DNA from: Desemzia incerta
Lineage (GTDB): Bacteria > Bacillota > Bacilli > Lactobacillales > Carnobacteriaceae
Reading direction: 5' to 3'
Assembly: GCF_900115825.1 (NCBI RefSeq)
Contig: NZ_FOXW01000009.1
Coordinates: 20,679-84,678, forward strand
DNA length: 64,000 nucleotides
Positions 17,523 to 26,171 of this stretch are shown here, piece after piece (positions within the stretch are counted from its first letter, which is position 1; each line of letters starts with the position of its first letter). The translations under genes were made by a program, and so were the position numbers. The notes beneath the pieces were generated by a model. It had not been told where the DNA came from and did not search any database. It saw nothing but the letters and a program-made list of their open reading frames with translations.

Positions 17523-18845
17523 CTATTTGTTTTCGTCTAATATTGCTTGGGTAGATTCTTCTAGTTGAGTCAATGATTCTTGAATATCTGCATCATTTAC
17601 CAATACACCATCTAGCGTTTCCAATAGATTATTGCGGTATTCTCCAGAACCTACAAATGAAGGAGAAGACATCCCATATTCTAATTCTAAGTTAGCTGCT
17701 TGTGCACGAGGATTTTCTTCTAAATATGTTTTGTATTCTTCCACTTCTAATGCTGAACGACGAATCGGCACATAACCCGTTTCAATTGCCCATGTAGCTG
17801 TATTTTCAGGTTCTAATAAGAAAGCCATGAAAGCAATCGCAGCTTGTTGTTCTTCTTCTGTTGCAGATGAGAATACGCCTAAGTCATTTCCAGCAAATAA
17901 AGTCAATTGAGTATCGTTGTAAGCAGGAAGTTCAGCTGTACTCCAGTTGATGCCATTTTCTTCAGCAACAGGAACTACGTGAGCTAAACCAGCACTTGAA
18001 CCAATGTATAGAGCACTCTCTCCACGGCCAAATGGACCAGAGAAGAATCCATCTTCACCTGCTGTACGAGCGTATCCTTGATCAATCAAGTCCATTAAGA
18101 GTGTTAAAGCTTCCACACTTTCTTCACCACCGATATCGGTAGTCATAGTTTCGCCATTGATAAATTCTGCACCGTTTTGATGAGCCAATGTTTCGTATTC
18201 CATTTCATATGAATTTTCAAGTCCAAGAGCTACAGCATCGTCTCCAGCAGCTACCATTTGTTCTCCTAAAGCTTCTACTTCTTCCCAAGTCGTTGGGACT
18301 TCAACCCCGTATTCATCAAGAATGTCTTGGTTGAAATACATTACCCGAGTTGATTTGGAGAAAGGCATTGCGTAAAGTTCTTCGTTGTATGTCGAGCTGC
18401 TTAAGAATCCTTCATAAATATCGTCCATCGCTTCTTGAGTAAAGCCGCTGTCGCTAACAAGCATATCTGTCAAAGGAACCAATAAATTGTTTTCAGCCAA
18501 ATCTGGAACATCGCCTGGTGTTAACTGAGCCATAGTAGGAAGATCGCCAGAAACTCCAGATGCCATGATTCTTTGTTGCAGTGTATCGTAATCGCCTTGG
18601 TTTTGTTCTTCAACCACGTATTGATCTTGTGATTCATTAAACGCATCCGTCAATTTCGTGATGGTTTCTTGGTGAGGTCCATTCATCGCATGCCAAAACG
18701 TGATTTCAACAGTTTCGCCTGTTGCATCTGCTGAACTGTTTTCTTCCGTTGTTGCCGTTTCCCCTTCACCAGCTCCACAAGCTCCCAATACAAACGCACT
18801 CATTAATGTAACTGCTCCTGCCAACAACTTTTTAGACTTTTTCAT
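17523..18845 (-). CDS. ABC transporter solute-binding lipoprotein, UgpB-like
   Basis: The 440-residue product has a lipoprotein signal (AVTLMSAFVLGACG) and a family-1 extracellular binding fold. The mature start VEITFWHAMNGPHQETI and the MPFSKSTRVMYFNQDIL segment resemble UgpB, which binds glycerol-3-phosphate or its diesters. Generic sugar-binding proteins share parts of this pattern, so the ligand is uncertain. A GGGAGAGAAAG SD precedes the start. It is the fourth gene of the operon, after the ATPase and two permease genes. The proximity of two phosphoester or nucleic-acid hydrolases favours an organophosphate ligand. Confidence 0.88.
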   Translation of the reverse strand: MKKSKKLLAGAVTLMSAFVLGACGAGEGETATTEENSSADATGETVEITFWHAMNGPHQETITKLTDAFNESQDQYVVEEQNQGDYDTLQQRIMASGVSGDLPTMAQLTPGDVPDLAENNLLVPLTDMLVSDSGFTQEAMDDIYEGFLSSSTYNEELYAMPFSKSTRVMYFNQDILDEYGVEVPTTWEEVEALGEQMVAAGDDAVALGLENSYEMEYETLAHQNGAEFINGETMTTDIGGEESVEALTLLMDLIDQGYARTAGEDGFFSGPFGRGESALYIGSSAGLAHVVPVAEENGINWSTAELPAYNDTQLTLFAGNDLGVFSSATEEEQQAAIAFMAFLLEPENTATWAIETGYVPIRRSALEVEEYKTYLEENPRAQAANLELEYGMSSPSFVGSGEYRNNLLETLDGVLVNDADIQESLTQLEESTQAILDENK

Positions 18846-18885
18846 TTCTTCTTTCTCTCCCTTATATGTATATTTTTTTGGGCTT

Positions 18886-19707
18886 TTACCCTTTTAACCC
18901 ACTCTTAGATATCCCAGCAATAATCTGTTTTTGAAGAAAAACATAAATGATGACCATTGGGATAATAACGATTGTTGAAGCCGCCATTAACAGCTCAAAG
19001 CGTGTTCCTGCTTCGGTTGTGAAAGCTTGCAATCCAACAGGTAATGTCCGAAGCTCGGTGTCATTGGTCACAATCAGCGGCCACATGAATGAATTCCAGC
19101 TTCCAATAATTTTTAAAATCGCAATCGCTACAATAGAAGATTTTCCTAAAGGCACCATGATGGACCATAAAAAACGGAAGTCACTGGAGCCATCCACTTT
19201 TGCAGCGTAATACAACTCATTCGGTACGCCTTGAAAAGTCTGACGTAATGCAAACACAGAAAAGATACTTGCCAGCCAAGGAACAATCAGTGCGGCATAC
19301 GTGTTGATCAAATCAAATCGGGACAAGGTTACAAAGTTCGGAATAATCAACAATTCTCCCGGCACCATCATAGTCGCAATTAAAATCGTAAAGAGGATAT
19401 TTTTTCCATAAAACTCCATCTTAGCAAAAGCAAAGGCCGCTAAAATCGTCGTGATCAGTTCACCGGCTGTCGAAAGCACCGTCACCAAAACACTGTTTAA
19501 GAAATACCGTCCAAAGGGTGCTGCATTCCAAGCCTCAATATAATTTTCAAATTTAGGATCCTCTGGAATCCATATAGGCGGCATCTGCATGGTTTCACCG
19601 GCAGATTTGATAGACGTTGACAACATCCATACAAAAGGAATCAACATCGTAATGGCACCAAGCGTTAGTAAAATATATAAAATGGATTTTTGTACTTTTT
19701 CACTCAT
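18886..19707 (-). CDS. ABC transporter permease, UgpE/MalG-like
   Basis: The 273-residue protein has six predicted membrane helices. The cytoplasmic EAA loop of CUT1-type permeases is visible as ELYYAAKVDGSSDFRFLWSIMVPLGK and contacts the ATPase. It ends in a short positively charged tail (AGISKSGLKG), typical for this family. It lies 16 nt after the first permease gene and would pair with it to form the membrane channel of the importer. Confidence 0.92.
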   Translation of the reverse strand: MSEKVQKSILYILLTLGAITMLIPFVWMLSTSIKSAGETMQMPPIWIPEDPKFENYIEAWNAAPFGRYFLNSVLVTVLSTAGELITTILAAFAFAKMEFYGKNILFTILIATMMVPGELLIIPNFVTLSRFDLINTYAALIVPWLASIFSVFALRQTFQGVPNELYYAAKVDGSSDFRFLWSIMVPLGKSSIVAIAILKIIGSWNSFMWPLIVTNDTELRTLPVGLQAFTTEAGTRFELLMAASTIVIIPMVIIYVFLQKQIIAGISKSGLKG

Positions 19708-19723
19708 TTAGCCAATTCCTTTC

Positions 19724-20614
19724 TTAATAATGGACAAATTTGCGATTGTAAGCTAACTGCAGAACAGTCACAAGTAAAATAATAACGAATAAGACTACTC
19801 CCGCTGCTGCCGCTTCACCGTAATTGAATTCGGTATAAAATTTTTCATACAAGTAGTACACCACTGTCAACGCAGAGTTTCCTGGACCCGGTCGGCCTTG
19901 GAACATCGCATACACTTCATCAAACACTTTAAAATTATTGATGAATCCTGTAACCGTCACTAAAAATGTTGTCGGACTCAACAATGGAATTGTAATGTTT
20001 AAAAATCGTTGCCACGGAGTTGCGCCGTCAATCTTAGCTGCTGAATAATAACTCTCATCAATATTGTTCAATCCCACTAAAAAGAGGATGATGTTAAAGC
20101 CTAATCCTTTCCAAACGGACATAATAATCAATCCCAGTAAAGCGTAATCCGGATCCGTCAGCCAGTTGATTGGGTTGATGCCAAACCAGCCTAAAAAGTA
20201 GTTCATCAATCCGAATCGTGTATGGTAAATCCAGTTCCAAACCAATGAGATTGCTACGGTACTCGTTACAAAAGGCAAGAAATAAATGGTTCTGAAAAAA
20301 CTAGATAGCAATTTTATTTTGTTCAACATCAGGGCAATAAGTAGGGATAACCCAATCGATAAAGGGACTACACCTAATACAAAAATGAAGGTATTTTTTA
20401 ATGCAATATGAAAATTAGGATCTTGGAATATCTCCACAAAGTTTCCAATACCATATTCATTGACGATATCCTGGAAAAAATTGTAATCCGTATATAAACT
20501 CATCGCCAAAGATTTAAAAATCGGGTAGATATTAAACGTCAACATGATAATCAACATCGGAGCTAGGTACATATAAGCTTTCAAAGAACTTTTCCAGGTT
20601 GGTTTCTGGATCAT
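19724..20614 (-). CDS. ABC transporter permease, UgpA/MalF-like
   Basis: The 296-residue protein has an N-terminal membrane anchor (AYMYLAPMLIIMLTF) and five further helices. The EAA loop appears as ESYYSAAKIDGATPWQRFLNITIPLLSP. Its start overlaps the ATPase stop by 4 nt (ATGA), showing translational coupling. With the second permease it forms the heterodimeric channel of a CUT1-type importer. Confidence 0.92.
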   Translation of the reverse strand: MIQKPTWKSSLKAYMYLAPMLIIMLTFNIYPIFKSLAMSLYTDYNFFQDIVNEYGIGNFVEIFQDPNFHIALKNTFIFVLGVVPLSIGLSLLIALMLNKIKLLSSFFRTIYFLPFVTSTVAISLVWNWIYHTRFGLMNYFLGWFGINPINWLTDPDYALLGLIIMSVWKGLGFNIILFLVGLNNIDESYYSAAKIDGATPWQRFLNITIPLLSPTTFLVTVTGFINNFKVFDEVYAMFQGRPGPGNSALTVVYYLYEKFYTEFNYGEAAAAGVVLFVIILLVTVLQLAYNRKFVHY

Positions 20615-21663
20615 TGAGCAACCTCCTCCATCAATAACGCTTGTCCAACACCATCAAAGTAGAGAATGTCTTTTGCATCAACTGTCAGCTGAAGAGTCTC
20701 TCCCGTATGAAATTCTCCTGCTATATTATTAGTGACAACGACTAGACCATCTTGATTTAATTTAATCGATGTGTCTTTCCCAATTCGCTCAACATGAGTA
20801 ATTTCTCCTGTGTAAAAAGCTTTAGCTGGATCCAATGTTTGTTCAATGTTTTCAGGACGAATACCGATTTTCTTCACTTGCTGCTGCAGGGTTTCAGGAA
20901 TGTTCCAAGCAGAAACATTTATTCGCGAATCTTCTACATCAAATGTGTTGATAGCTGGATTCCCTAAAAATTCAGCTACAAATAAATTGCTTGGGTGCTC
21001 ATACAACTTTTGTGGCTCACTAATTTGTTGAATATGTCCTTCATTTAATACCATCACGTGATCTGAGATACTTAACGCTTCTTCTTGGTCGTGTGTGACA
21101 AAAATGGTGGTAACGTTTGTTTCTTGTTGTATCCGGCGAATCTCTTCACGCATTTCGATCCGCAAACGAGCATCTAGGTTGGATAACGGTTCATCCATCA
21201 ATAAGATATCCGGCTCTTTTGCTAAAGCTCGGGCGATTGCAACTCGTTGCTGTTGCCCACCAGAAAGTTGTTTAGGTTTTTTATGTATATGATCTTCAAT
21301 TTGTACAAGCTTTGCTAACTCTAGTGCTCTTTCTTTCCGTTTCTTTTTAGGCATTTTCGCCATCTTCAACGGAAACATAATATTTTCTAGAACAGATAAA
21401 TGAGGATACAAGGCGTAATTCTGAAAAACCATTCCGACTTTTCTTTTTACAGCATCTTGCTTGGTAACTTCTTTGTCATTAAAAAATATTTTCCCTTTTG
21501 TGGGAAATGTTAAGCCTGAAATCAACATTAATGTAGTTGATTTTCCACACCCACTTGGTCCTAATATAGAAACTAGTGAATGTTCGGGAATAACAAAATT
21601 CAGATCATGTAACACTTCTTTGTCTCCATAATCCATGGCAATATCTTCAAAATGAACTTGCAC
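20611..21663 (-). CDS. ABC transporter ATPase, UgpC/MsmX-like
   Basis: The 350-residue ATPase has Walker A GPSGCGKST, the Q-loop, the signature LSGGQQQRVAIARALA, Walker B LLMDEPLSNLD and the H-loop FVTHDQEEAL. A C-terminal TOBE/OB-like regulatory domain begins at about residue 240. It would energise the two permeases encoded next. GTG 21663 is chosen because GAGGTG stands 6 nt upstream; GTG 21672 lies inside that SD. It is the first gene of the operon, and upstream DNA is AT-rich with several possible promoters but no operator I can name with confidence. Confidence 0.92.
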   Translation of the reverse strand: MQVHFEDIAMDYGDKEVLHDLNFVIPEHSLVSILGPSGCGKSTTLMLISGLTFPTKGKIFFNDKEVTKQDAVKRKVGMVFQNYALYPHLSVLENIMFPLKMAKMPKKKRKERALELAKLVQIEDHIHKKPKQLSGGQQQRVAIARALAKEPDILLMDEPLSNLDARLRIEMREEIRRIQQETNVTTIFVTHDQEEALSISDHVMVLNEGHIQQISEPQKLYEHPSNLFVAEFLGNPAINTFDVEDSRINVSAWNIPETLQQQVKKIGIRPENIEQTLDPAKAFYTGEITHVERIGKDTSIKLNQDGLVVVTNNIAGEFHTGETLQLTVDAKDILYFDGVGQALLMEEVAQ

Positions 21664-21983
21664 ACTTTTCACCTCTTATTTTTTTCTTGATGGCTTTCCT
21701 ATCCAAAAACATTGTAACAAACCAAAACGAATTTGGATACATAAATTTATTGTAAAGTTCGTGATTTGATAACTTCATTTATTTTGTTTTTGTAAACATA
21801 TTGCGTTTAATAAAGGTTTGTTATATATTGTAGTACTGGAGACTTTAACTAAAAACTAACTATTATTGTTAAACACCCTTTTATCGTTCGCTTAAAAAAA
21901 GCGGCATTTCTCAAGTTTTTCCAGTTCAACCAACTATTCCCCATTTTCAAAACTACAATAAGAACTGGCTTTTTTGATCAGCA

Positions 21984-22034
21984 AATAAGCATAACCCAAA
22001 GTAAAGTTACTTTTGAGCTATGCTTATTTTTAGA
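21984..22034. terminator. Long terminator-like hairpin
   Basis: AAATAAGCATA pairs with TATGCTTATTT, with an inner AAAGTAA/TTACTTT pairing, and T or A runs lie on both sides. No gene clearly ends here, so it may insulate the ugp-like promoter from the region beyond. Confidence 0.55.
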
Positions 22035-22195
22035 TATCTAGTCTGACGAGACGAGGATAATTTCGTTCTTTGCTGATAACTTAATTGGTCGTTAGTGCCT
22101 TCCAGACATTTTACATAATCGATAGGGAGGCTATTCGGATCGTTAGTGACATTCAACTATGTTGATACTACCGTTACGGGCCTTCTCACTAAGTT
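22035..22195. repeat. Weak degenerate repeat, about 51 bp period
   Basis: GTTAGTG occurs at 22091 and 22142 (51 bp apart) in an ORF-free stretch. The first unit (GCCTTCCAGACATTTTACATAA) loosely resembles the GCCTCCAGCTCACATTTGCTGTAA part of the array near 14390. Only about two units are readable and homology is uncertain. Confidence 0.3.
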
Positions 22196-22214
22196 AACAC
22201 CACTGCACAACAAG

Positions 22215-22252
22215 AAAAGGACTCCCTCATTTAGAGGAAGCCCTTTTCTTAG
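22215..22252 (-). terminator. Terminator of the lipoprotein gene
   Basis: On the minus strand AAGAAAAGGGCTTCCTC pairs imperfectly with GAGGGAGTCCTTTTCTT, just after the stop codon at 22270. Confidence 0.75.
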
Positions 22253-22269
22253 CGTTCAGACAGATTTTT

Positions 22270-23103
22270 TTATTGAGGATCAACGACTTCGTATTCACCC
22301 GTCACTGGGTTCATTTTCTCAACTTCATTTGTAGACAACGTGTATTCAAACATACCAACCATGTTGGATATTTCTACTCCATCTACTTCATGAGAATTAC
22401 GAATCTCAACTTGATAGGTATCTTCATCCAACTTGGAAGTGAAGAATTGGTTGTTTTCTGGAGAAATTCCAGTTAAGGCAACAACTTGTTCTAAAACAAA
22501 AACTTCTTCTTCTTCAGGAGTCAAAGCTGGTTCGGTACTCTCTGATTCCTCTGTTTCAGTACTTTCACTACTCTCTGTACTTTCACTTTCGCTGTTGCTT
22601 TGGGATTGATTAACTTCTGGTTGACTAGTTTCTTGCTCTTTACTTGCTAACCAAGTTTCAATCTCTTCATCAGAAGCTTCCATAATACTCTTTCCTGTAG
22701 CTTTCATATAATCTTCACTGATTAAAACAGAATTTCGTTCATCTTTATATGCAGAATTTTCAACTAATTCATAAGTAGGTTCTTCTTTGATTGTTTCAAC
22801 TTGTGCGCTGCTGATTTTTTCTCTTAATTCTTGAGCTTGCGCCTCTAAATCAGCATACTCAGAAAGATCGTTTTGCAACAACAAATCAATAATTCCGCCA
22901 GCTTCACTATATTTTTCAGATTCAAATAAAATTAAACCATCATCATACATATTTTGATAAATTTCTTCTGATTGAGTAACTTCAGAACTCGACTGACTTT
23001 CTGCAGAACTTGCGCTATTTGCACTATCTCCACCATTTCCACATGCCCCAATAACAAGCGTACTTAGAAAAAGAACTGCCGTTGCAACTTTTTTGTTTCT
23101 CAT
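22270..23103 (-). CDS. Lipoprotein of unknown function with Ser/Glu-rich linker
   Basis: The 277-residue product has a lipoprotein signal peptide (ATAVLFLSTLVIGACG). The next 100 residues look helical and may resemble a tetratricopeptide-like unit (YQNMYDDGLILFESEKYSEAGGIIDLL). A low-complexity linker rich in Ser, Glu and Thr (about 155-195) joins this to a C-terminal small domain (VVALTGISPENNQFFTSKLDEDTYQ). I do not recognise the family. Two-module surface lipoproteins of this kind occur in lactic acid bacteria, but no function can be assigned. It stands alone with its own terminator. Confidence 0.75.
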   Translation of the reverse strand: MRNKKVATAVLFLSTLVIGACGNGGDSANSASSAESQSSSEVTQSEEIYQNMYDDGLILFESEKYSEAGGIIDLLLQNDLSEYADLEAQAQELREKISSAQVETIKEEPTYELVENSAYKDERNSVLISEDYMKATGKSIMEASDEEIETWLASKEQETSQPEVNQSQSNSESESTESSESTETEESESTEPALTPEEEEVFVLEQVVALTGISPENNQFFTSKLDEDTYQVEIRNSHEVDGVEISNMVGMFEYTLSTNEVEKMNPVTGEYEVVDPQ

Positions 23104-23332
23104 GATGTAGCCTCCTTATTTCTTTTAGTTTAAAACTAACACACTCTTAAACACAATCCATTAGCTTCAAATCTCACTCTTTATTTCGGAATGGAAATAA
23201 AGTTGAAATCCCTTAACTCAATTATATAATAATAAAACTAAATTACTATTAAAATTTGTTTTCCACTGATTTAGTCATTTTCGGGAGCGTCAATAATTTT
23301 GTGTAAATAGAGGAAATATGTACTCTGAATAA

Positions 23333-23394
23333 CTCAAATAAGCCAAAAAGCGAACGAGAGAATACCTTCTCGTTCGTTTTTTGGCTTATTTGAG
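23333..23394. repeat. 26-bp near-perfect inverted repeat
   Basis: Arms 23333-23358 and 23369-23394 are reverse complements apart from one position, which would be a G-U pair in RNA. They begin CTCAAATAAGCC and enclose a 10-nt loop. No T run follows the outer arm, so it is not a simple terminator. The gap 23104-23593 has no other coding signal. Confidence 0.8.
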
Positions 23395-23482
23395 ACTAGG
23401 GCTGCATTTTGGCTCGTATTCTGGAAGCAGACGTTTGGTTTTACACTGGAGAATAAGATTATTGTCTCAGCCCCTTTTTTGG
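23395..23482. repeat. Possible dispersed intergenic element with GGGCTG/CAGCCC ends
   Basis: AGGGCTG near the left end and CAGCCCC before a T6 run at the right end could close a large hairpin. The inner CAGACGTTTG segment resembles TAGACGTTTG near 8786, in the gap after the ABC-F gene, suggesting diverged copies of one element. Only short stretches match, so confidence is low. Confidence 0.4.
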
Positions 23483-23593
23483 ATACCCAGTCATTTTAAA
23501 CAACCGATCCGACTTTTAATGAAAAGTCGGGAGTTCAACAAGTTGAATAGTTCTAAAATTCCGAGTATTCTACATTGATTTGTCAACTTAACC

Positions 23594-25498
23594 TTAAGAT
23601 ATTTTCACTATTTCTGCTGGTTCTAAAACTTCTTTCTGCTCTTTTCGGCCTTTCAACTTGAACTTCATCAATCTCATCGCGTTGAAGATCACCACTAAAA
23701 TACTGCCTTCATGGACCAGCATACCAATAGACATATTCATCCACTCACTAAAGAAAACGCTGGCCAACAAGACTAAGACTACTCCAACTGCAATCACGAT
23801 ATTTTGTTTCATATTACTTGCGGTAGCTTTTACTAAGCCCAATGCATGAGGCAAGTGACTAAAGTCCGAGTTCATTAAAACCACATCGGATGTTTCAATC
23901 GCGACGTCTGTCCCGCTGCCCATTGCGATACCGATATCCGCTAAAGCTAAGGACGGACTATCGTTGACTCCATCTCCGACAAAGGCTACGATTTGACCTT
24001 GTTTTTGGAGCTTTCCGATATAAGCTGACTTATCTTCTGGCAGCATGTTCCCATGTGCTTCGGTCAAACCGAGTTCATTTGCTACAACATCAACAGTTCC
24101 TTGATTGTCTCCCGAAAGAACAATTAGATCTTTAACACCTAAATCTTTTAATTCTTGCAAATTAGCTTTTACTCCCAGACGAACTTGGTCGCGAATGCCC
24201 ATCAGTACTTTCAATTCGCCGTCTACCGCTGTCAGAACAAGAGAATTCCCATTTTGTTCAAACCGTTTAACATCTTTTTGCGCTTTTTTGCTGAGGATAA
24301 CCTGTTCTTTTTCCATCAAGGCTACGTTTCCAACAGCCACTCTATGTCCAGCTACACTTGCAACGATTCCGCCGCCTTTCACGACCTCAGTTCCTTCAAC
24401 AGGAGAAATGGTTGTTTCGCCAATTTGCTGTAAGACCGCTTTTGCTAAGGGATGGTCGGATTCGCGTTCCACACTTGCCAAGTAGCCAAGCGTTTCAGCA
24501 GAATCCTTTTCATACAGTTCAGTCGCTGCAACGGTTGGATTTCCAACAGTTAACGTACCTGTCTTATCAAATACAATCGCATCCACTTTGCTGAAATCTT
24601 GGATGACTTCGCTGCCTTTCAACAAAACCCCGTTGCGTGCGCCGTTTCCGATGCCCGCCACATTTGAAACGGGAACCCCGATGACTAATGCGCCTGGGCA
24701 ACCGAGAACTAAAATCGTAATGGCTAATTCTACATCTTGACTGACCACCCAAACGACAAATGCCAGTACCAAGACAGCGGGGGTGTAATATTTGGAAAAG
24801 CGGTCAATGAAGCGTTCAGCTTCCGATTTCGAATCTTGCGCTTCTTCCACAAGTTCAATAATTTTCCCAAAGGTGGTGTCTTCACCGACACGGTCTGCTC
24901 GAATTTGAAGCGTCCCATTTTCTAAAATGGTTCCCGCAAAAACTTCAGCGTCAGCAGCTTTAGTGACCGGCACTGATTCACCGGTAATACTAGCTTCATT
25001 GATATGGCCATCGCCTGAAATCACCGTACCGTCAACCGGTACCTTAGCGCCGGTTTTAACAAGCAGAATATCTCCTTCATCAACATCATCCACTTCGACT
25101 TCTTCAAATTCGCCATTGTCCATTTGTTTCAAGGCGCTTTCGGGTGCCATTTCAGTCAATTCTTTGATAGCGGAGCGCGTTTGCTTCAATGTTCGTTGTT
25201 CTAAATAGTGACCAAACAAGAATAAGAAGGTAACAATAGCAGATTCTTCATAGTTTTGAATGAAGAGTGCTCCAATTGCCGCGATACTGACCAAGACATC
25301 AATACTAATGACTTTCACTTTCATTGCTTGCACCGCTTGGATAGCAATCGGTGCAATCCCAAAGATAGATGCGATGATCAAAGACCATTCAGAAAGAGCG
25401 ACATTTCCTAAAACAAAGTGACTAAAGAATCCTATTGCAATCAACAATCCACTGATGACAGTAATACTGTTTTTCTTACTTAATATATAGTGTTGCAT
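23594..25498 (-). CDS. Heavy-metal P1B-type ATPase with a CPG motif
   Basis: The 634-residue ATPase has the DKTGTLT phosphorylation site, TGES, a DNQGTVD hinge region and GDGVNDSP. The transmembrane metal motif reads CPG (LGCPGALVIG), where copper and zinc/cadmium pumps usually have CPC and others CPH or SPC. It has no N-terminal metal-binding domain; the separate HMA protein encoded just upstream may supply this. ATG 25498 has GGAGGG upstream. Two FNR-type boxes precede the gene, so expression is probably under the FNR-like regulators. The metal is unknown; zinc or cadmium is a guess from the lactococcal FLP precedent. Confidence 0.87.
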   Translation of the reverse strand: MQHYILSKKNSITVISGLLIAIGFFSHFVLGNVALSEWSLIIASIFGIAPIAIQAVQAMKVKVISIDVLVSIAAIGALFIQNYEESAIVTFLFLFGHYLEQRTLKQTRSAIKELTEMAPESALKQMDNGEFEEVEVDDVDEGDILLVKTGAKVPVDGTVISGDGHINEASITGESVPVTKAADAEVFAGTILENGTLQIRADRVGEDTTFGKIIELVEEAQDSKSEAERFIDRFSKYYTPAVLVLAFVVWVVSQDVELAITILVLGCPGALVIGVPVSNVAGIGNGARNGVLLKGSEVIQDFSKVDAIVFDKTGTLTVGNPTVAATELYEKDSAETLGYLASVERESDHPLAKAVLQQIGETTISPVEGTEVVKGGGIVASVAGHRVAVGNVALMEKEQVILSKKAQKDVKRFEQNGNSLVLTAVDGELKVLMGIRDQVRLGVKANLQELKDLGVKDLIVLSGDNQGTVDVVANELGLTEAHGNMLPEDKSAYIGKLQKQGQIVAFVGDGVNDSPSLALADIGIAMGSGTDVAIETSDVVLMNSDFSHLPHALGLVKATASNMKQNIVIAVGVVLVLLASVFFSEWMNMSIGMLVHEGSILVVIFNAMRLMKFKLKGRKEQKEVLEPAEIVKIS

Positions 25499-25541
25499 GA
25501 TTTTTCCCTCCAAATTTATTAGTGTTGTTCTTGATGTCTTT

Positions 25542-25583
25542 AGTATAGAATAATCGCTTCAGCAACAAATTGACTGCCGTCAA
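25542..25583 (-). promoter_or_regulatory. FNR-type box and -10, proximal P-ATPase promoter
   Basis: TTGACTGCCGTCAA (25570-25583, plus-strand reading) lies exactly 22 nt upstream of a minus-strand TATACT (25542-25547), so it is centred near -41.5. Confidence 0.75.
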
Positions 25584-25640
25584 GTTTTGAAAAAAGAGTT
25601 TATTTTTTAATTTGAATTCCACTGCCTCTCTACACTGATT

Positions 25641-25682
25641 ACTATAGAGCCTTTTCGGCGGATAGAACTTGATAGCTATCAA
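25641..25682 (-). promoter_or_regulatory. FNR-type box and -10, distal P-ATPase promoter
   Basis: The perfect palindrome TTGATAGCTATCAA (25669-25682) lies 22 nt upstream of TATAGT (25641-25646). It sits downstream of the HMA gene terminator, so it gives the P-ATPase a second promoter or drives a short separate transcript. Confidence 0.7.
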
Positions 25683-25732
25683 GTTTAAAAAAGGGATATT
25701 TTCTAATCCGCTCAAAGTTGATAGCATTAAAA

Positions 25733-25772
25733 AAAGCAATCCCGGAAAATGGCTTTTTTCCAGGATTGCTCA
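25733..25772 (-). terminator. Terminator of the HMA protein gene
   Basis: On the minus strand AGCAATCCTGGAAAA pairs with TTTTCCGGGATTGCT, followed by T7. Confidence 0.85.
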
Positions 25773-25793
25773 TACTTCGCTAGCGATTCAGCA

Positions 25794-26027
25794 TTAGCCG
25801 GCTTTAACTCTTGTCTTCAGAACCGGATAACCTACCTCTTCGATGGCTTGTTGTATGGCGTCAATCGATGTGACGCCTGCATCAAAATTAGTTTTGACTT
25901 TGCTGGAGTTGAACAAGACTTTAATACTGTCTTTATCCACCCCATTAACCGATTTTACGGCAGCCTCGATTTTTTGCATACAACTTGGACAAGACAACGT
26001 TTCTAATTGCAAGGTCGCTTTTTCCAT
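25794..26027 (-). CDS. Small heavy-metal-associated (HMA) domain protein
   Basis: The 77-residue protein is a single ferredoxin-like HMA domain with the metal-binding SCPSC motif (CxxC) at residues 12-16, close to the CopZ size. It differs from the true CopZ of the cop operon at 55895, which has GMKCEGC. It is transcribed just before the CPG-type P-ATPase from its own FNR-box promoter and ends at its own terminator. It is probably the metal donor or accessory domain of that ATPase, by position. The bound metal is not evident. Confidence 0.88.
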   Translation of the reverse strand: MEKATLQLETLSCPSCMQKIEAAVKSVNGVDKDSIKVLFNSSKVKTNFDAGVTSIDAIQQAIEEVGYPVLKTRVKAG

Positions 26028-26101
26028 GATTCATTTCTCCTTCGTGTGTGTATTTATCGGCAGTGGCTTTGATAAGCACTGCTTTTCCTCTTTACAACTG
26101 T

Positions 26102-26143
26102 AGTATAGTCCATTTCTGGCAAATGGAACTTGACGCTCATCAA
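26102..26143 (-). promoter_or_regulatory. FNR-type box and -10, HMA gene promoter
   Basis: TTGACGCTCATCAA (26130-26143, plus-strand reading) lies 22 nt upstream of the minus-strand TATACT (26102-26107). Confidence 0.75.
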
Positions 26144-26171
26144 GTTTTGTCTTTTAAACATAAAACCTTCT

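Noticed and set aside
21700..21790. TTTACA direct repeats upstream of the Ugp-like operon as a Pho box
   Set aside because: Only two half-sites fit the 11-bp period; the others do not match, so phosphate control cannot be supported.
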